Below, in pieces: positions 16,277 to 25,533 of a DNA stretch of 64,000 nt (its first letter is position 1; the number at the start of each line of letters is the position of its first letter). Source of the stretch: Paracidovorax sp031843945 (GTDB lineage Bacteria; Pseudomonadota; Gammaproteobacteria; Burkholderiales; Burkholderiaceae_C); assembly GCF_031843945.1 (NCBI RefSeq), contig NZ_JAVTJJ010000003.1, forward strand, positions 124,001 to 188,000, read 5' to 3'. The notes under the pieces are model-generated. The model was not told the DNA's origin. It worked only from the letters and a program-made list of their open reading frames with translations, and ran no database searches. Position numbers and translations under genes: made by a program.

Positions 16277-17251
16277 CTACGCGTGTGCCTGCGCCAGACA
16301 CCGCGCAAACGCCTGCGCAGCCCGTAACGGTTCGGGCGAGCGCCGCACCAGGCTGACAAACTGGCACCGGTAGAAAAACGCCTCAGGCCGCACGGCCTGC
16401 AGGTGGCCCCTGCGCTCGAAGGCTTCGGCGTAGTGGTCGGGCAGAAAGCCCAGATAGCGGCCAGACAGCACCAGCGTGGCGATCGATTCCTGGTCGAACC
16501 CCGTGGCGGCTCGTGTCAGGCGGGCCTGGTGGCTCAATTCCATGTTGGGGGAGTGGTAGCCCAGCCCGGCGAACGGGTGGGTACGCACCGCCTCCCAGTC
16601 CAGCGCCGAATGGTCCGCCCCGAACAGTGGGTGGCCCGCGCCGCAATAGAGCAGCATGGTCTCGCCGAACAGGTCGGTGTACAGCAGGCTTTGCGAGGCC
16701 CGGTGCGCGGGGATGATGCCCACCTGGTAGGTGCCGTCGATCACGCCGCGCTCGATGGCGTTGATCGAGCCCACGTGCATCTGCAGGTGCACGTCGGGCG
16801 CCTCCAAAGTGAACGCGGCGATGGCCTCGCCGATGCGCGCGGCCGGGTTGCTGGCGGTCTTGTCGAACACGGCCACGGCCAACTGGCCACCCATGCGCGA
16901 GTGAATTCCGTCCACGCTGTCGCGAAAGCCCTGCACGGCGGCCAGCAGGCGCAGGGTTTCGTCGTACACGCGCTGGCCTTCAGGCGTGAGCGCGAAGCCT
17001 GCCCGGCCACGGCGGCAGAGCGTCAGGCCCAGGCGCGTTTCCAGGTCTTTCACGTGGCGACTGACGGTGCTGGTGCCGATGTTCAGTTCCAGCTCGGCCG
17101 CCGCCATGCCGCCGCACTCCACCACCGACTTGAACACCTGCAGCAGGCGCAGGTCCATGTCGGCGACCTGCCCCAGCACGGCGCGCTGGCGCGGCGACGG
17201 AATGGAGGGCGACGCGGTGGACGTGGGCGAAGTGGGCTTGTTCACTTGCAT
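16277..17251 (-). CDS. LysR-family transcriptional regulator
   Basis: A 324-residue LysR regulator. The winged helix lies at about 33-92 (MDLRLLQVFKSVVECGGMAA, then NIGTSTVSRHVKDLETRLG). The effector domain follows from about 120. The start at 17251 (MQVNKPTSP) gives a 30-residue tail before the helix-turn-helix; MDLRLLQVF is the other candidate. It is divergent from the aminotransferase gene, with 112 bp between them, the usual arrangement for a LysR activator of that operon. It converges with the Bug gene downstream. Confidence 0.88.
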   Translation of the reverse strand: MQVNKPTSPTSTASPSIPSPRQRAVLGQVADMDLRLLQVFKSVVECGGMAAAELELNIGTSTVSRHVKDLETRLGLTLCRRGRAGFALTPEGQRVYDETLRLLAAVQGFRDSVDGIHSRMGGQLAVAVFDKTASNPAARIGEAIAAFTLEAPDVHLQMHVGSINAIERGVIDGTYQVGIIPAHRASQSLLYTDLFGETMLLYCGAGHPLFGADHSALDWEAVRTHPFAGLGYHSPNMELSHQARLTRAATGFDQESIATLVLSGRYLGFLPDHYAEAFERRGHLQAVRPEAFFYRCQFVSLVRRSPEPLRAAQAFARCLAQAHA

Positions 17252-17363
17252 GAAGCCGCAAGTAAGCGGTGATATCGACGCATTGCGGAGATTATCGGCG
17301 GCGCGAACAATGGCGGTTTCCTGTATAGGCGCCCCGGCGCTACCCCTTCTTTCTGGAGGCCCC

Positions 17364-18731
17364 ATGAGCTTTGTTTCCCTCGACAGTCCCTCGGCTGGCG
17401 CCGCGTCTGACCACCGCATGGACGCGGCCTGGCTCGACGCGCACTGGATGCCCTTCACCGCCAACCGGCAGTTCAAGGCGCAGCCGCGCATGATCGTCTC
17501 GGGCCAGGGGGCCTACTACACAGATTCCGAAGGCCGCAAGATCTTCGACGGCCTCTCAGGGCTGTGGTGCGCGGGGCTGGGGCATGGCCGCAGGGACGTG
17601 GCCGAGGCGATCGGCAAGGCGGCCGCCACGCTCGATTACGCGCCGGCCTTCCAGTTCGGCCACCCTGCCTCGTTCGCGCTGGCCAACAAGATCAAGGAAC
17701 TGACGCCCGCGGGGCTGGATTACGTGTTCTTCACCGGCTCGGGTTCGGAGTCGGCCGACACGTCGCTGAAGATGGCGCGGGCCTACTGGCGCGCCAAGGG
17801 CCAGGGCAGCAAGACGCGCCTGATCGGACGCGAGAAGGGCTACCACGGCGTGAATTTCGGCGGCATTTCGGTCGGCGGCATGGTGGGCAACCGCAAGACC
17901 TTCGGCCAGGGCGTGGAGGCGGACCACCTGCCGCACACGCAGCCGGCGATGGGCTCGTTCGTGAAGGGCATGGCCGAAGAAGGCGGCCGGGCGCTGGCCG
18001 ACAAATTGCTGGACGTGATCGCGCTGCACGATGCGAGCAACATCGCGGCGGTGATCGTGGAGCCGTTCTCGGGCTCGGCCGGCGTGGTGATTCCGCCCAA
18101 GGGCTACCTGGAGCGCATCCGCGAGATCTGCACGCAGAACAACATTCTGTTGATCTTCGACGAGGTCATCACGGGCTTCGGGCGCTGCGGCGCGTGGACG
18201 GGATCGGAAGCCTTCGGCGTGACGCCCGACATCCTGAACTTCGCCAAGCAGGTGACCAACGGCGCGCAGCCGCTGGGCGGCGTGGTAGCAGCCAAGGAGA
18301 TCTACGACACGTTCATGGCGCAGGGCGGCCCCGAGTACATGCTGGAGTTTCCGCACGGCTACACCTATTCGGCCCACCCCGTGGCCTGCGCCGCCGGCCT
18401 GGCGGTGCTCGACATCTTGCAAAAGGAAGACATGCCCGGCCGCGCCAAGGCGCTGGCGCCGTACTTCGAGCAGGCCGTGCATGGCCTGAAGGGCGCCAAG
18501 CACGTGCTGGACATTCGCAACTACGGGCTGGCCGCCGGCTTCACCATCGCGCCGCTGCCGGGCGAGCCGGCCCGCCGGCCGTATGAAATCGCCATGAACG
18601 GCTGGAAGAAGGGCTTTTACGTACGCTACGGCGGCGACACGATTCAGCTGGCGCCGCCGTTCATCAGCACCGAGGCCGAGATCGACCGCTTGGTCAGCGC
18701 CCTGGGCGATGCGCTGACCGAGACGGCTTGA
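17364..18731 (+). CDS. Class III omega-aminotransferase, beta-alanine--pyruvate type
   Basis: A 455-residue PLP-dependent transaminase. It most likely transfers the amino group of beta-alanine (or another omega-amino acid) to pyruvate, giving malonate semialdehyde. The family start (WMPFTANRQFKAQPRMI), the GSGSESADTSLKMAR phosphate loop, FDEVITGFGR and the PLP lysine in NFAKQVTNGAQPLGG are all present. GGAGG precedes ATG 17364. The next gene encodes an acylating semialdehyde dehydrogenase that would oxidise the product, so the two form a short beta-alanine route. The exact amine donor is inferred. Confidence 0.88.
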   Translation: MSFVSLDSPSAGAASDHRMDAAWLDAHWMPFTANRQFKAQPRMIVSGQGAYYTDSEGRKIFDGLSGLWCAGLGHGRRDVAEAIGKAAATLDYAPAFQFGHPASFALANKIKELTPAGLDYVFFTGSGSESADTSLKMARAYWRAKGQGSKTRLIGREKGYHGVNFGGISVGGMVGNRKTFGQGVEADHLPHTQPAMGSFVKGMAEEGGRALADKLLDVIALHDASNIAAVIVEPFSGSAGVVIPPKGYLERIREICTQNNILLIFDEVITGFGRCGAWTGSEAFGVTPDILNFAKQVTNGAQPLGGVVAAKEIYDTFMAQGGPEYMLEFPHGYTYSAHPVACAAGLAVLDILQKEDMPGRAKALAPYFEQAVHGLKGAKHVLDIRNYGLAAGFTIAPLPGEPARRPYEIAMNGWKKGFYVRYGGDTIQLAPPFISTEAEIDRLVSALGDALTETA

Positions 18732-18751
18732 CCGAACCTGCGCCACCACTC

Positions 18752-18810
18752 CTATTTTGATAGCTACTAGCGCTTGATACATAAGCGCTAGCGGCATTTT
18801 TGACTTGAAA
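18752..18810 (-). repeat. AGCGCTTGAT palindromic repeat, copy 5 (inside the aminotransferase-mmsA unit)
   Basis: CTATTTTGATAGCTACTAGC, then GCTTGATACATAAGCGCTAG, then GGCATTTTTGACTTGAAA. It fills almost the whole spacer between the two catabolic genes and ends only 3 bp before the mmsA ATG, replacing the usual ribosome-binding region. Confidence 0.85.
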
Positions 18811-18813
18811 ACC

Positions 18814-20340
18814 ATGCAAAACGACAAGAACGTAACCTCTACCGTCGGGCACCTGATCGACGGCCAGATCGTGGCTGACACTGCCCGTACGCAGCCGGTG
18901 TTCAACCCTGCCACGGGTCAGTCCTCCACCAGCGTGGCGCTGGCCTCGCAGGCCACGGTGGAGCAGGCCATCGCCTCGGCCGAGGCCGCCTTTCCGGCCT
19001 GGCGCAACACGCCGCCGCTCAAGCGCGCACGCGTCATGTCGCGCCTGAAGGTGCTGCTGGAAGAGCACGCCGACGAGATCGCCGCGCTGATCACTGCCGA
19101 GCACGGCAAGGTGCTGAGCGACGCCCACGGCGAGCTGCAGCGCGGCATCGAGAACGTGGAATACGCGAGCTACGCGCCCGAGCTGCTCAAAGGCGAGCAC
19201 AGCCGCAACGTGGGGCCGAACATCGATTCGTGGAGCGAGTTTCAGGCGCTGGGCGTTACGGCGGGCATCACGCCGTTCAACTTTCCGGCCATGGTGCCGC
19301 TGTGGATGTGGCCGATGGCCGTGGCCTGCGGCAACACTTTCGTGCTGAAGCCCTCTGAGCGCGACCCGAGCAGCACGCTGTTCATCGCGCAGTTGGCGCT
19401 GGAAGCGGGCCTGCCGCCCGGTGTGCTCAACGTAGTCAACGGCGACAAGACGGCGGTGGACACGCTGCTGCGCGATGCGCGCGTGAAGGCGGTGAGCTTC
19501 GTCGGCTCCACGCCGATTGCCGAGTACATCTATTCTGAAGGCTGCAAGCACGGCAAGCGCGTGCAGGCCCTGGGCGGCGCGAAGAACCACGCGGTGCTGA
19601 TGCCCGATGCGGACGTGGACAACGCCGTGAGCGCACTCATGGGCGCGGCCTACGGGTCGTGCGGCGAGCGCTGCATGGCCATTCCGCTGCTGGTGGCCGT
19701 GGGCGATGCGGTGGGCGACGCCGTGATCGAGGGGCTGAAGACCGAGATCGCCAAGATGAAGGTCGGCCCCGGCACGCAGACCGACAACGGCGGCAACGAC
19801 ATGGGCCCGCTGGTCACGCAAGCGCACTTCGAGAAGGTGAAGGCCTATGTGGACAGCGGCGTGGCCGAAGGCGCGACGCTTGTGGTCGACGGCCGCAGCA
19901 TGCAGGTGGCGGGCCACGAAGAGGGCTACTTCCTCGGCGCCTGCCTGTTCGACGGCGTGAAGCCCGGCATGAAGATCTACCAGGAAGAGATCTTCGGCCC
20001 CGTGCTGGGCGTGGTGCGCGTGCAGACGCTGCAGGAAGCCATGCAGCTCATCAACGACCACGAATACGGCAACGGCACCTGCATCTTCACGCGCGACGGC
20101 GAGGCGGCCCGCTACTTCACTGACCACATCCAGGTCGGCATGGTGGGGGTGAACGTGCCGCTGCCCGTGCCCGTGGCCTACCACTCGTTCGGCGGCTGGA
20201 AACGCAGCCTGTTCGGCGACCTGCACGCCTATGGGCCAGACGCCGTGCGCTTCTACACCAAGCGCAAGACCATCACGCAGCGCTGGCCCTCGGCCGGCGT
20301 GCGCGAAGGCGCGGTGTTCGCCTTCCCCAGCAGCAAGTAA
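18814..20340 (+). CDS. mmsA: CoA-acylating methylmalonate/malonate-semialdehyde dehydrogenase
   Basis: A 508-residue aldehyde dehydrogenase of the MmsA/IolA branch, which converts malonate or methylmalonate semialdehyde plus CoA and NAD+ to acetyl- or propionyl-CoA with loss of CO2. Family features are GHLIDGQIV, TPFNFPAMVPLWM, FVGSTPIAEYIY and the catalytic cysteine in GSCGERCMAI. FGGWKRSLFGDLHAYG closes the C-terminal region. ATG 18814 is preferred over an in-frame TTG at 18805. No Shine-Dalgarno is visible, because the palindromic repeat ends just upstream. With the preceding transaminase it would complete beta-alanine breakdown. Confidence 0.92.
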   Translation: MQNDKNVTSTVGHLIDGQIVADTARTQPVFNPATGQSSTSVALASQATVEQAIASAEAAFPAWRNTPPLKRARVMSRLKVLLEEHADEIAALITAEHGKVLSDAHGELQRGIENVEYASYAPELLKGEHSRNVGPNIDSWSEFQALGVTAGITPFNFPAMVPLWMWPMAVACGNTFVLKPSERDPSSTLFIAQLALEAGLPPGVLNVVNGDKTAVDTLLRDARVKAVSFVGSTPIAEYIYSEGCKHGKRVQALGGAKNHAVLMPDADVDNAVSALMGAAYGSCGERCMAIPLLVAVGDAVGDAVIEGLKTEIAKMKVGPGTQTDNGGNDMGPLVTQAHFEKVKAYVDSGVAEGATLVVDGRSMQVAGHEEGYFLGACLFDGVKPGMKIYQEEIFGPVLGVVRVQTLQEAMQLINDHEYGNGTCIFTRDGEAARYFTDHIQVGMVGVNVPLPVPVAYHSFGGWKRSLFGDLHAYGPDAVRFYTKRKTITQRWPSAGVREGAVFAFPSSK

Positions 20341-20368
20341 GCCAGTACGGGCCCAAGCCGCCGCCAAG

Positions 20369-20390
20369 AAGCCGCCCGCGCCGGCGGCTT
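20369..20390. terminator. Bidirectional hairpin between mmsA and the lipoprotein gene
   Basis: AAGCCGCC (20369-20376) pairs with GGCGGCTT (20383-20390). The stem sits between two convergent genes and has short T runs on either strand, so it can serve both. Confidence 0.55.
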
Positions 20391-20957
20391 TCAGCGCTTG
20401 GCGCGCGGCGCGGGTGCCGGTTTGGCTTTGGGCTGGGGCTGCGCCGGGGCGGGCGCCTCGGCCTGAGCCGGTGCCTGCGGCAACACCGTCACAGCCTCGC
20501 GCGCCTCTTCGGTGCTGTATTTCACGCGCAGGTTCTGCGCCGGCACGCCGCGCGCCACCAGTTCCTTGCGCACGGCCAGGGCGCGGGCCAGCGCCACTTC
20601 ACGCGCCGCCTTGTTCGACACACGGGCGCTGTAGCCCTTGATTTCCCAGCGGGCGCGCTTGTCCTGCGCGATGGCGTCCAGCAGTGCGCCACTGACGGCA
20701 GGCAGTTCCGCCGAAGTGCCGGCAAATCGCGCCACGGTGCCGTCTTCCGGCACGCGCGGAGCCTGCACGACCGGGGCGGCAACCGGCGGCGGGGCGGCAG
20801 GCGCGGGCGCCACGGCCGGGGTGGTGGCGAAGGCGGGCGGCGGCGGTTCCTCGGCAGCCGGAGCTGCACAGCCGCCGAGCAGCGCGGCTGCGCTCAACAA
20901 GGCGGGCAGCCAGCCAGCAGCGGGAATGGTCGGAGTTAGAACTCTATCTGGGCGCAT
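20391..20957 (-). CDS. OmpA-like domain lipoprotein
   Basis: A 188-residue exported lipoprotein. The signal peptide ends in LLGGC with the lipidated cysteine at about 31. A Pro/Ala-rich linker follows. A short OmpA/MotB-like domain covers about 75-150; WEIKGYSARVSNKAAREVAL, then ARALAVRKELVARGVPAQNL fits the peptidoglycan-binding helix-strand pattern. The tail is rich in Pro/Ala/Lys. The start is placed at ATG 20957 because the signal peptide begins there; a frame running up to 21191 passes through tetranucleotide repeats and is unlikely to be translated. The OmpA domain is minimal, so binding is inferred. Confidence 0.7.
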   Translation of the reverse strand: MRPDRVLTPTIPAAGWLPALLSAAALLGGCAAPAAEEPPPPAFATTPAVAPAPAAPPPVAAPVVQAPRVPEDGTVARFAGTSAELPAVSGALLDAIAQDKRARWEIKGYSARVSNKAAREVALARALAVRKELVARGVPAQNLRVKYSTEEAREAVTVLPQAPAQAEAPAPAQPQPKAKPAPAPRAKR

Positions 20958-21006
20958 GGTGATGGCAGGTTGAGAAATAGGAATGTCGTGAGGCGGCGTC
21001 GGTTCA

Positions 21007-21061
21007 GCAAGCAAGCAAGCAAGCCGGCGTGCCGGCCGGCCGGATGGATGGATGGATGGAT
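21007..21061. repeat. Two tetranucleotide tandem repeats, (GCAA)4 and (GGAT)5
   Basis: (GCAA)4 occupies 21007-21022 and (GGAT)5 occupies 21042-21061, separated by a CCGG-rich palindromic stretch. They lie in the gap between the divergent lipoprotein and diguanylate cyclase genes. Such runs are prone to slippage and could change promoter spacing. Confidence 0.8.
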
Positions 21062-21221
21062 GGCGAGCCACTGCCAAGTCCACAAGCCTGAGCGGCGATT
21101 GTGCGTCGCCGCGGGGCAGCCCGCGCACCTGACCACAGCCTCTGTCTGCTGCGCGCAACCATTCACCGCCTACTGCTACAGTGGGTCGCACTGCCTTGCC
21201 TGTCTTGTCGACGCCTAGCCG

Positions 21222-22361
21222 ATGAACCTACCTGCCCAACCCGCTGACGAGCATCGCCCCCGTAGCAACCCGGTGCACTGGTTGGTGCGCATGAACCGGC
21301 GTAACCGCTCCGGCTTTTACGCCATGCTGGGCTTGGCGGTATCGGCACACCTGTGGCAAGTGGGCGCCAGCCCGGCGCTGTGGGCCGTGGTGATCGCTCA
21401 GTTCTTCGTCTATCCGCAACTGGCCTACTGGCGCGCCGTGCGCTCTGCCCGCCAGCGCCATACCGAGATGCAGAACCTGTGGCTCGACAGCATGTTCGGC
21501 GGCCTGTGGGCGGGCGGGTTGGGCCTGCCCCTGTGGCTGAGCTTCGCGCTGATCATCGGCAACTGCATCAACATCGTGGTGTTCTACGGCGCCCGGGGCG
21601 TTCCCCGGCTGATGCTGACCGTCGGCGGCGGCGTGGCCGCGGCCGCCGCCGCTTGGCAGGTGTGGACGGGCCACTGGCCTTTGCACCCGGCCACGGACAC
21701 CGTCACCAGCCTGCTGTGCATCGGCGCGCTCACGGTGTACTTCTTCGCCTTCGCACACGACGGCTATGTGCGAGCGATGGACCAGCACCGCAACAACGAG
21801 AAGCTGCGCCTGCAGTTCGAAGAGATCCAGTCGCTGCAGATCCGCTTGCGGGATCAGGCCTTGCGCGACCCCTTGACGGGGCTGTTCAACCGCCGCCAGC
21901 TCGACGCCGTGCTGGGCTCCGAAATAGAGCGCTGCCGCGCCATCGGCGCGCCGCTGTCGGTGTTGATGATCGACATCGACCATTTCAAGCGCGTGAACGA
22001 CAGCCATGGCCACGCAGCCGGCGACGCGGTGCTGCAGGTGCTGGCGCAGCTGCTGCAGCGCCATGCCCGGCCGCAGGACATGGTCTGCCGCCACGGCGGC
22101 GAGGAATTTCTGGTATTGCTGGCCGATACACCGCTGCTGGTTGCCCAGGACCGTGCCGAGGCGCTGCGCCAGGCCTTTGAGTCGCTGCTGGTGCCCTACG
22201 GCGACGTGGCGTTGGCGGCGACGCTGTCGTGCGGCGTGGCGGGTTTTCCGCAGCACACCGACCAGCCACTGGCGTTGGTTGCCAGCGCGGACCACGCGCT
22301 CTACACCGCCAAATTGCAGGGGCGCAACCGGGTGATCGTGCAGCCTGTCGACGTGCATTAG
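21222..22361 (+). CDS. MASE2-GGDEF diguanylate cyclase
   Basis: A 379-residue membrane enzyme that makes cyclic di-GMP. The N-terminal half (about 28-185) is a MASE2 sensor: NRSGFYAMLG, then FFVYPQLAYWRAVRSARQ and NLWLDSMFGGLWAGG. Several hydrophobic segments follow. A short coiled linker (about 195-212) joins the GGDEF domain. The active site is GGEEF, and RPQD five residues before it is an intact inhibitory site. It therefore looks catalytically active and feedback-controlled. It stands alone, divergent from the OmpA-like lipoprotein gene. Confidence 0.9.
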   Translation: MNLPAQPADEHRPRSNPVHWLVRMNRRNRSGFYAMLGLAVSAHLWQVGASPALWAVVIAQFFVYPQLAYWRAVRSARQRHTEMQNLWLDSMFGGLWAGGLGLPLWLSFALIIGNCINIVVFYGARGVPRLMLTVGGGVAAAAAAWQVWTGHWPLHPATDTVTSLLCIGALTVYFFAFAHDGYVRAMDQHRNNEKLRLQFEEIQSLQIRLRDQALRDPLTGLFNRRQLDAVLGSEIERCRAIGAPLSVLMIDIDHFKRVNDSHGHAAGDAVLQVLAQLLQRHARPQDMVCRHGGEEFLVLLADTPLLVAQDRAEALRQAFESLLVPYGDVALAATLSCGVAGFPQHTDQPLALVASADHALYTAKLQGRNRVIVQPVDVH

Positions 22362-22521
22362 CAGGCGCTGCCACAAAGGTGTTTCACCGTTCTAAGAGGA
22401 ATTGCTTACTAGGGTTTCCACGGAACGCTGACCTACAATCTAAATCCCCTATAAAGCTGCCCAATCCGCCACGACTGGTCGTGCTGCGGAGCCCAGCACC
22501 TATCCCCTGTGGAGACGCTTG

Positions 22522-24834
22522 ATGCCCGAGACCCCCCCGGTAAACGCCACGACTGACAAACGCGCTTTGTTGCGCCAGGCAGCCCTCGAATATCACGAGT
22601 TTCCGAAACCGGGGAAGATCGCCATCGCGGCCACCAAGCAGATGGTCAACCAGCACGATCTGGCGCTGGCCTATTCGCCCGGCGTGGCGGCTCCGTGCGA
22701 AGAGATCGTCAAGGACCCTGCCGCGGCCTTCAAGTACACCGCACGCGGCAATCTGGTAGGCGTGATCACCAACGGCACGGCCGTGCTCGGCCTGGGCGAC
22801 ATCGGCGCGCTGGCTTCCAAGCCGGTGATGGAAGGCAAGGGCGTGCTCTTCAAGAAGTTCGCCGGCGTCGACGTTTTCGACATCGAGATCGACGAGAAGG
22901 ACCCCGTCAAGCTGGTTGAAGTCATCGCAGCGCTGGAGCCGACCTTCGGCGCCATCAACCTCGAAGACATCAAGGCGCCCGAATGTTTCTACGTGGAGCG
23001 CGAACTGCGCAAGCGCCTGAAGATTCCGGTCTTCCACGACGACCAGCACGGCACCGCCATTACCGTCGCGGCCGCCATGCTCAACGCCTTGAAGGTGGTG
23101 GGCAAGGACATCGGCGCCGTGCGTCTGGTGGCCTCGGGCGCCGGTGCTGCGGCGCTGGCCTGCCTGAACCTGCTGCTCAAAGTGGGCCTCAAGCGCGAAA
23201 ACGTCTTCGTGACCGACTTGGCCGGTGTGGTCTACGAAGGCCGCACCGAGCTGATGGACGAGGACAAGATCCAGTTCGCGCAAAAGACCGACGCCCGCAC
23301 GCTGCTCGAGGTGATCGACGGCGCCGACATCTTCCTGGGCCTGTCGGCTGGCGGCGTGCTCAAGCCTGCCATGGTGGCCAAGATGGCCGCTCGCCCCATC
23401 GTCTTCGCGCTGGCCAATCCCAACCCCGAAATCTCTCCGGAAGACGCCCACGCGGTGCGCGGCGACGTGGTCATGGCCACCGGCCGCACCGACTACCCGA
23501 ACCAGGTCAACAACGTCCTGTGCTTCCCATACATCTTCCGTGGCGCGCTCGACTGCGGCGCCACGACGATCACGCTGGAGATGGAGATCGCCGCCATCCA
23601 CGCCATCGCCGATCTGGCCCAGGCGGAGCAAAGCGAGGTGGTGGCAGCGGCGTACGTCGGTGAACCCCTGGCCTTCGGCCCTGAATACCTGATCCCCAAG
23701 CCGTTCGATCCGCGTCTGATGATGAAGATCGCGCCGGCCGTGGCACAGGCCGCCGCCGACAGCGGCGTGGCCCTGCGCCCCATCGCCGACATGGACGCCT
23801 ACCGTGACCAGTTGCAGAGCTTCGTGTATGCCTCCGGCACCATGATGAAGCCGATCGTTGCGGCGGCCAAGACGGCTCTGAAGAAGCGCGTGGCCTTTGC
23901 CGAGGGCGAGGAAGAACGCGTGCTGCGCGCCGCGCAGATCGTGGTGGACGAGAAGATCGCTCGCCCGACGTTGATCGGCCGCCCGGCCATCATCGCCCAG
24001 CGCGTCGAGAAGTTCGGCCTGCGCCTGAAGGAAGGCGTGGACTACGACGTGGTGAACGTGGAAAACGACCACCGCTACCGCGACTTCTGGCAGACCTACC
24101 ACCGCATGACCGAGCGCAAGGGCATCACCGTGCCGATTGCCAAGATCGAGATGCGCCGCCGGCTGGCGCTGATCGGCTCCATGCTGCTGCACAAGGGCGA
24201 AGTGGACGGCCTGATCGTCGGCACCTGGGGCCATACGGCCCTGCACCTGAACTACATCGACCAGGTCATCGGCAAACGCGCGGGCGTGAACACCTACGCC
24301 TGCATGAACGGCCTCTTGCTGCCCGACCGCCAGGTGTTTCTGGTCGATACGCACGTCAACTACGACCCCACGGCTGAGCAGTTGGCCGAGATCACGGTGA
24401 TGGCCGCCGAGGAAATGATGCGCTTCGGCATCAAGCCCAAGGCCGCGTTGCTGTCGCATTCGAACTTCGGCTCCAGTAACCAGCCCAGCGCGGTCAAGAT
24501 GCGCCAGACGCTGGAATTGCTGCGCGTGCAAGCCCCGTGGCTGGAAGTGGACGGCGAGATGCACGGCGACGTGGCGCTGGACGCTGCGCTGCGCACCCAG
24601 GTCATGCCGCACAGCACGCTGGCCGGCAGCGCCAATCTGCTGGTGCTGCCCAACATCGACGCCGCCAACATCTCCTACAACCTGCTGAAAACGGCAGCCG
24701 GCGGCGGCATCGCCATTGGCCCCGTGCTGCTGGGTGCGGCCGAGCCGGTGCACGTGCTGACGGCCAGTGCCACCGTGCGCCGCATCGTCAACATGACCGC
24801 GTTGACCGTGGCCGATGCCAACGCCGCCCGGTAA
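22522..24834 (+). CDS. maeB: NADP-dependent malic enzyme with phosphotransacetylase-like C-terminus
   Basis: A 770-residue enzyme converting malate to pyruvate and CO2 with NADPH production. The malic domain spans about 1-430 (AYSPGVAAPCEEI, the VFHDDQHGTAI metal site, a Rossmann segment near VRLVASGAGAAALA). A phosphotransacetylase-like regulatory domain follows to about 765 (VAFAEGEEERVLRAAQI, VGTWGHTALHLNYI). Length is typical of MaeB (about 760). The ATG at 22522 has GGAG 7 bases upstream. A strong terminator follows. It is a single-gene unit. Confidence 0.95.
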   Translation: MPETPPVNATTDKRALLRQAALEYHEFPKPGKIAIAATKQMVNQHDLALAYSPGVAAPCEEIVKDPAAAFKYTARGNLVGVITNGTAVLGLGDIGALASKPVMEGKGVLFKKFAGVDVFDIEIDEKDPVKLVEVIAALEPTFGAINLEDIKAPECFYVERELRKRLKIPVFHDDQHGTAITVAAAMLNALKVVGKDIGAVRLVASGAGAAALACLNLLLKVGLKRENVFVTDLAGVVYEGRTELMDEDKIQFAQKTDARTLLEVIDGADIFLGLSAGGVLKPAMVAKMAARPIVFALANPNPEISPEDAHAVRGDVVMATGRTDYPNQVNNVLCFPYIFRGALDCGATTITLEMEIAAIHAIADLAQAEQSEVVAAAYVGEPLAFGPEYLIPKPFDPRLMMKIAPAVAQAAADSGVALRPIADMDAYRDQLQSFVYASGTMMKPIVAAAKTALKKRVAFAEGEEERVLRAAQIVVDEKIARPTLIGRPAIIAQRVEKFGLRLKEGVDYDVVNVENDHRYRDFWQTYHRMTERKGITVPIAKIEMRRRLALIGSMLLHKGEVDGLIVGTWGHTALHLNYIDQVIGKRAGVNTYACMNGLLLPDRQVFLVDTHVNYDPTAEQLAEITVMAAEEMMRFGIKPKAALLSHSNFGSSNQPSAVKMRQTLELLRVQAPWLEVDGEMHGDVALDAALRTQVMPHSTLAGSANLLVLPNIDAANISYNLLKTAAGGGIAIGPVLLGAAEPVHVLTASATVRRIVNMTALTVADANAAR

Positions 24835-24884
24835 GGCCCCAACTCCGAGCAAGCGCTAACTTTTAACGATTGCCGGAGCGCACA

Positions 24885-24920
24885 GCGCCTGCCCAATAAT
24901 TGGGCAGGCGCTTGCATTTT
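24885..24920 (+). terminator. Intrinsic terminator after maeB
   Basis: GCGCCTGCCCAAT pairs with ATTGGGCAGGCGC (24885-24911), a 13-bp near-perfect stem, and is followed by TTGCATTTT. Confidence 0.9.
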
Positions 24921-24989
24921 GGGCACCTTTCCGTCACACTTGCGGCTCGAAATTCCGGGTTAACCCGTAGTTTCTGAAAGGTATCGTAG

Positions 24990-25394
24990 ATGTTGAAGGC
25001 TGTCGCCCTGCAGGCGTACAAAGCGAGTTGGGCGTGCGTTCTGGGCATGGCGTTTGCGCTGTCGCCCATGGCGGTATCGGCCCGCAACGCTCCGGAAATC
25101 ACCGGTTCCCACCCGATCGCACTGGCTGAATTGCCGCCCCAGGGTCGCGCCACCTATGCGCTGATCCACCAAGGCGGCCCCTTCCCGTATGACAAGGACG
25201 GATCGGTGTTCGGCAACCGCGAACGGTTGCTGCCGGCGCACAAGCGCGGCTATTACCGCGAATACACCGTCAGAACACCGGGGGCACGCAATCGAGGCGC
25301 ACGACGCATCGTCTGCGGTGGCCCGCCTCGCACACCGGACGCCTGCTTCTATACCGGCGACCACTACGCGAGTTTTCGAGAAATCAAGGAATGA
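24990..25394 (+). CDS. Secreted guanyl-specific ribonuclease, RNase Sa/barnase superfamily
   Basis: A 134-residue exported RNase. The signal peptide covers about 1-31 (ending AVSA). The mature part matches the microbial RNase N1/Sa fold: LPPQGRATYALIHQGGPFPY, then REYTVRTPGARNRGARRIV, and a closing YTGDHYASFREI. By comparison with RNase Sa, the catalytic glutamate is in YREYTV, the arginines in RGARR and the histidine in GDHYASF, so all key residues are present. Two cysteines (GGPP side and DACFY) could form a disulfide. A barstar-like gene follows on the same strand. It may be a secreted toxin or a scavenging RNase. Confidence 0.85.
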   Translation: MLKAVALQAYKASWACVLGMAFALSPMAVSARNAPEITGSHPIALAELPPQGRATYALIHQGGPFPYDKDGSVFGNRERLLPAHKRGYYREYTVRTPGARNRGARRIVCGGPPRTPDACFYTGDHYASFREIKE

Positions 25395-25533
25395 ATGAGC
25401 GATGAATGCCCTCGGGTATTCACGGCCGTACCACGGCGGACAGAGCGTGGATGGAATTTTTTCTCCGCAAGGCGCTCCGATGGGTCTTGCGGAATTTCTG
25501 TTTTGTAGACATCTGAAAGAAAGAGAAGCGGAG

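Noticed and set aside
16986..17363. An N-terminal extension of the aminotransferase frame by about 126 codons
   Set aside because: It overlaps the LysR gene in antisense; the ATG at 17364 has a GGAGG site and matches the family start.
22384..24852. An 822-codon open frame antisense to maeB
   Set aside because: Same cause; composition is dominated by His, Gly, Val and Gln, and maeB on the other strand is complete.
25402..25533. A 44-codon N-terminal extension of the barstar-like gene
   Set aside because: The extension does not look like part of the fold, and a better start (METPLRRD) has a purine-rich site upstream. It cannot be fully excluded.
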